22,155 nucleotides of DNA from positions 1 to 22,155 of the forward strand of contig JAHLKH010000305.1 in assembly GCA_025526915.1 (NCBI GenBank), read 5' to 3'. Origin of the DNA: Entophlyctis helioformis. Its lineage: Eukaryota > Chytridiomycota > Chytridiomycetes > Chytridiales > Chytriomycetaceae. Both the position numbers and the translations under genes were made by a program. Below, in pieces: positions 17,874 through 22,155 of this stretch (positions within the stretch are counted from its first letter, which is position 1; each line of letters starts with the position of its first letter). The notes beneath the pieces were generated by a model. The model worked only from the letters and a program-made list of their open reading frames with translations, did not search any database and was not told the origin of the DNA.

Positions 17874-20800
17874 ATGTGGTCGCCGCTCCGACGACCGCCC
17901 AAACAGCAACAGCAACAACCACAACAGCAGCAAGACCCAACGACGACGACGACGACAGCCAGCCGCATGAACGACCGGCTGTTTGTTCTGCGTCCACAGA
18001 GCCCGCGGGCACCGAGCGAGCACGGCGGCAGCGAGGCGGCGGACGAAAGCTTTGCGAGCATCACCGACCAGCCGGTGGTGCGTCGCCACAAGAGCCTGGT
18101 GCGGCCAGAGCGCGCGGGGATGCAGTCGCCAAGAAGACGGCCGTTGCTGCGCGATGTGGGGGCCGAGCCGCCAACGGCACGCACAGGTAAGGCATCGCAC
18201 TGTGGTGCACACTCGCACTTGCACTCGCACTCGCATTCAGCTGTTGTGGTCTGACGTGTGTGTGTGGGCGGCGGTGTGTGCACATGCAAACGACGACGAC
18301 GACGGCTTGGACGGCTTGGACGGCTGCTAGGTGCGACTCGCACCCCTGGCCGTGGCGATGCGGCCACAAGGGCCACGACGACAACGACCGTGCCGCCATT
18401 CAGGCCGCGCAACCAGGTGTCACGGGCGACAGCGACAGCACCGCCGCCGCCACAACCAGCACCGACATCCGCACCGACACAGTCGTCGCAGCCTCCGCCG
18501 CTCCGGCACGGATACTCGAGCTCCGACATGTCGATCGACGTGGGCAAGCTTTCGAGCAGTGGCAGTGGTCAGGCGACGGGCACAACAACGACGACAACAG
18601 CCGCGACGACGGCGGCGGCGACGGCAGGCGGGAGGAAGGCGGCAGGCAAGACAGGAGCGCTCGCGGCCAAGCAGAAGACGGTGGATTGGTGGACGCAGAT
18701 CTCGCAGGCCGCCACTTGGTGTTTCTTTCCCGTGTGTCTGCACGGCTGCGGCATCAGCGACGCGGTCGCGCAGCAGGCATGGCGCGAGAAGGCGAGTTGC
18801 TCTTGTTGCTCTTGTTGCCGTGCACACTGACTGCCTCGCACAATGCTGACCACAAACGACCACAACACACAACCACGCTACCACACACAGGTGACGCTCT
18901 GCATGATCATTGCCCTCATGATGATCATCGTCGGCTACTTCACACTCGGTCTCAAGAACAGTCTGTGTCCGGACACGACGGCGAGCCTGACCAACTGGGC
19001 ATTCAACCAGTCGGTTCCAACGGGCACGGGGGCTCGCGTGTTCCACGACGGGCAGGTGATTATCCAAGGGTCGCTGTTCCGGTTCAGCGAGGTCGCCGCG
19101 GTGCTCAAGAGTCGTGGGGGCATTGAGTTGACGGCCGACTTTGTGAGCCAGGATATCAGCCGGTTGTTTGCGGGCGACGGTGGCGGGGATGCGTGCGATC
19201 GGTACATGGCGACATCATCATCAGCAGCAGCAGGTGGTGGCGCGATGTGCACGGTGCCGAACCCTATCGTGGGGTCGCCGGCGCTGGGACCCGGGCCAGG
19301 GTCGGGCGGCAAGTGTCCGACGGTGGACTGGATACGGGGGCTGGCACCGACGGGACGGCTGTTCTTCGAGTGGAGCGAGGTGGCGAGCCATCCCGCACCG
19401 CCGCACACGCTCGTCGCGTACAACAACGGCGTGCTCAACCTCACGGATCTGCTGGCGAGCGGCGGCGAGCTGGAGCGGCTGTTTGTTCCGGCGGCCAGCC
19501 AGCCGCTCGGGAACGTCACGGCGGAGATGGTGCGGCTGGTAGCGCGGCAGGTCGGGACGGATGCCACGGTCGTGATGTCGCGGACGTACGAGCGACGAGC
19601 GCTGATGGCGTGTCTGCAGCAGCGGTACACGGTCGGGTACGTCGGGTCGCAGAGCGTCGGGTGCGGCGCGTACAATGTGATTATGAGCGCAGCGCTCGCG
19701 GTCATTCTCGGCGTCATTTTCGTGCGCTTCTTTATGGCGCTCGCGTTCCACTGGATCGTGTCGCCCAAGCTCACGTCGTCCATCTCGCGCCTCGGGCGGT
19801 CGGATGTCGGGTACCTCCGTCCACAGCCGCTCCCGCGCCAGATTGCCGGCAGTGGCAGTGGTGGAAGTGGTGGGCGGTACGGATCGGTTTCCGGGATGAA
19901 CACGAGCGTCGTGGAGGACGGGCCGGTGTACAAGTACGCGTACAACCACCAGGCGGCATCGCCCAACGACATGTACACGATCATGCTCGTGACGTGCTAC
20001 TCGGAGGGCGAGGCCGGGATCAAGGGCACGCTGGGACTCGCTCGCGGACACGGACTACCCGGACGACCACAAGCTGCTGTTTGTGATTGCAGACGGCATG
20101 ATCAAGGGCGACGGCAACGACAAGCTCACGCACGAGTACATTATCGACATGCTGGTGCAGGACGAGACGGTCAGCGAGCCGCCTGTGGGGTCAGAGCCTG
20201 GATCGGGTGCCGGCCGACCCGGTCCGCCGCCGAAATCGTATCTCGCGATAGCGCACGGGTCCAAGCAGCACAACATGGCGCAAGTGTATGCGGGCACTAC
20301 ATGGTGCGCGGCCGGCCGGTGCCGATGATTGTGGTGGTCAAGGTGGGCACGCCGGCCGAGTCGGCGGGCGGCAACAAGAAGGCGGGCAACCGCGGCAAGC
20401 GGGACTCGCAGCTCATTCTCATGAATTTCCTGTCGCGGGTGACGTTCAACGACCGCATGACGGCGCTCGACTACGACCTGTTTACCAAGATCTGCCAAGT
20501 GACGGGAGGCGTGACAGCGGACACGTACGAGCTCGTGCTCATGGTGGATGCGGACACGTGCGTGGCGCCAGAACTCGCTGCGGTACATGGTGCAGGCGAT
20601 GAAGAACGACGAGCGGGTCATGGGGCTCTGCGGCGAGACTCGGATCGCCAACAAGCGCGACTCGTGGGGTGACGATGATCCAAGTGTACGAGTACTTTAC
20701 GTCGCACAACCTGGGCAAGGCGTTCGAGTCGCTCTTTGGCGGCGTGACGTGTCTGCCGGGGTGTTTCTGCATGTACCGCATCAAGGCGAACAAGGGCGGC

Positions 20801-22155
20801 GGCACGGCGGTGCCGCTCATTGTGAATCCGGAAGTTGTGGAAGAGTACTCGGAGAACGTTGTCGACACGCTGCACAAGAAGAACCTGCTGCTGCTGGGCG
20901 AAGACCGGTTCCTGTCGACGCTCATGCTGCGGTCGTTTCCGAAGCGGCGGATGGTGTATGTGCCGCAGGCGATTTGCCACACGACGGTGCCAGACACGTT
21001 CAAGGTGCTGCTCTCGCAGCGGCGGCGGTGGATCAACTCGACGATCCACAACCTGCTCGAGCTTGTGCGGCTGCCCGACCTCTGCGGCATCTTTTGTCTG
21101 TCGATGCAGTTTGTCATTGTGGTGCGTCTTTATGCGGTTGTGGTTGTGGGCTGTCATGATATTGTTTCTGTGTGTAGAGAGGACGCGGCTGACATGTAGT
21201 GTGTTTCTGTGTCTGCATCTGCATCTGTATCTGTATCTGCGTGCACAGCTCGAGTTGATTGGCACCGTCGCACTGCCGGCGGCGCTCATCTTCATGTACT
21301 ACCTGCTCTTTGACGCGATGGTGTCGGGCAAGCCACAGACACTGCCGCTGCTCCTGCTCGTGCTCACGCTCGGCCTGCCAGGCGTTCTCATTGTGATTAC
21401 GACGCGCAAGGCTGTCTATGTCGCGTGGATGGGCGTGTACCTGCTCGCGCTGCCCGTGTGGAGCTTTATTCTTCCGCTGTACTCGTTCTGGCACTTTGAC
21501 GACTTCACGTGGGGCGATACGCGGAAAGTCGAGGGCGAGGTCAAGCAGGCGGACCATTCTGGGCAGCAGGGCGACTACCAGATTGGGTCGGTGCCGCTCA
21601 AAAAGTGAGTGGCTCGTGGTGTGCTGTGGCTCGTGGTGTGCTGTGGCTCGTGGTGTGGTGTACTGCGGTTCATGAAAGGCTGACCTTTGTGGATGCTGTG
21701 CTCAGGTGGGCTCATTGGGAGCAGATACGTCGCCGCGAGATTGACGAGACGGGACGCAGCCGTGGTGGCAATAGTGGTGGTGGCGGCGGTGGTGGTGGAA
21801 ACCAGCGATCGCAACCAGACGCCGAGCGGTCCATGGCAGCACGGCCATCCCAAGCCAACCTCTCGACGGCCAGCACCAGTGTCGGCATGACGGCCGCCAA
21901 CATGTCACTGGCTCGGCCCTTGTTCCAGCAACAGCAACAGCAGCAGACTCATCATCATGGGCCATCGGCACGCAACAGCACGTACCTGCCGTCCACACAC
22001 GACACGACGGGCGACGACTCCATGTCCAACCATGTGCGGTTCGCTCAGCAGCCGTTTACAGTGCACGATATCTCGCGCATCACGTTGTCTGCGAACGCGA
22101 CTGGCGGTGAGCAGACGCGGTCGGCTCTGCAAGAACGGCGAGAGCAGCAAGAGCA
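17874..22155 (+). CDS. Chitin synthase, class IV-type (Chs3-like), 3' end outside window
   Basis: Membrane GT2 enzyme that polymerises GlcNAc from UDP-GlcNAc into cell-wall chitin. Exons: 17874-18186, 18331-18791, 18891-21121, 21249-21604, 21706 to the window edge (open). Phases agree if the net +2 bases in exon 3 are removed. The N-terminus is Gln/Thr/Pro-rich with [12 protein letters not shown]; then a WW-containing segment and two membrane helices flank QQAWREK; then a luminal cytochrome-b5-like stretch ([18 protein letters not shown]). Catalytic landmarks are [33 protein letters not shown] (DAD 20547-20555), GEDRF (20897-20911) and QRRRW (21017-21031). More membrane helices and a Gly/Gln/His-rich tail follow. 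No myosin head is present, which favours class IV over V/VII. Four single-base frame breaks in exon 3 (20033-20035, about 20295, 20572-20573, 20666-20669) interrupt a domain otherwise conserved on both sides, so the true gene is probably intact. Confidence 0.9.
18792..18890 (+). other. Probable GC-AG intron in chitin synthase
   Basis: The conserved ...QQAWREK segment ends at AAG (18791) and the conserved helix [11 protein letters not shown] begins at 18891. The only in-phase junction is AAG|GCGAGT ... CACACAG|GTG, i.e. a GC donor otherwise perfect in consensus, with a GCTGAC branch-like site at 18845-18850. Confidence 0.7.

Noticed and set aside
17264..18547. 427-codon minus-strand open frame across the PPR end and chitin synthase start
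   Set aside because: It overlaps two genes supported by homology on the other strand, and its translation is compositionally biased without recognisable domains.
20033..20669. Programmed ribosomal frameshifting or RNA editing in chitin synthase
   Set aside because: Four sites of both signs in one exon, no shared slippery motif, no stop at the shift points; homopolymer indel error explains them better.

Overview
The window is nuclear DNA of a GC-rich fungus. Fungal origin is shown by a class IV-type chitin synthase, a Yap/PAP1-type bZIP factor with NxxAQxxFR in its basic region, and many short GT-AG introns (about 60-290 bp) with CTRAC/CTRAY-like branch sites. A GPI-anchored leucine-rich-repeat (LRR) protein, an exostosin-type GT64 domain, a rolling-stone-like membrane protein and an MGST3-like MAPEG enzyme together suggest an early-diverging (chytrid-like) lineage. 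That placement is inference.

Layout, left to right: the 3' end of a GT64 glycosyltransferase gene (1-689, +); a short decayed LRR gene or module (802-1661, +); a larger GPI-anchored LRR gene in which nearly every repeat has its own exon (about 1693-4980, +); a pyrimidine-rich intergenic stretch (4981-5539); a 966-residue low-complexity bZIP factor (5540-8440, -); a divergent promoter (8441-8679); an MGST3-like MAPEG protein (8680-9550, +); a rolling-stone/FAR-17a-like membrane protein (9695-10799, +); a convergent alpha/beta hydrolase (10912-11913, -); a very large PPR-like protein with a mitochondrial-type N-terminus (12263-17592, +); and the start and most of a class IV-type chitin synthase (17874 to beyond 22155, +). 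I saw no tRNA, rRNA, CRISPR array or transposon.

The genes do not form a pathway cluster. Four of them (GT64, the two LRR genes, chitin synthase) concern the cell surface or glycans, MGST3 concerns lipid/glutathione metabolism in membranes, and the PPR-like protein probably acts on organelle RNA.

Two patterns stand out. First, the LRR gene is a run of symmetric phase-2 exons, mostly 66-72 bp, one LRR per exon. Second, single-base frame breaks occur inside otherwise well-conserved domains. Four are in chitin synthase exon 3, one in GT64 and one in the decayed LRR gene, nearly all in short homopolymer runs. Together they look more like consensus sequencing indels than independent gene death, and they matter for any gene model here.
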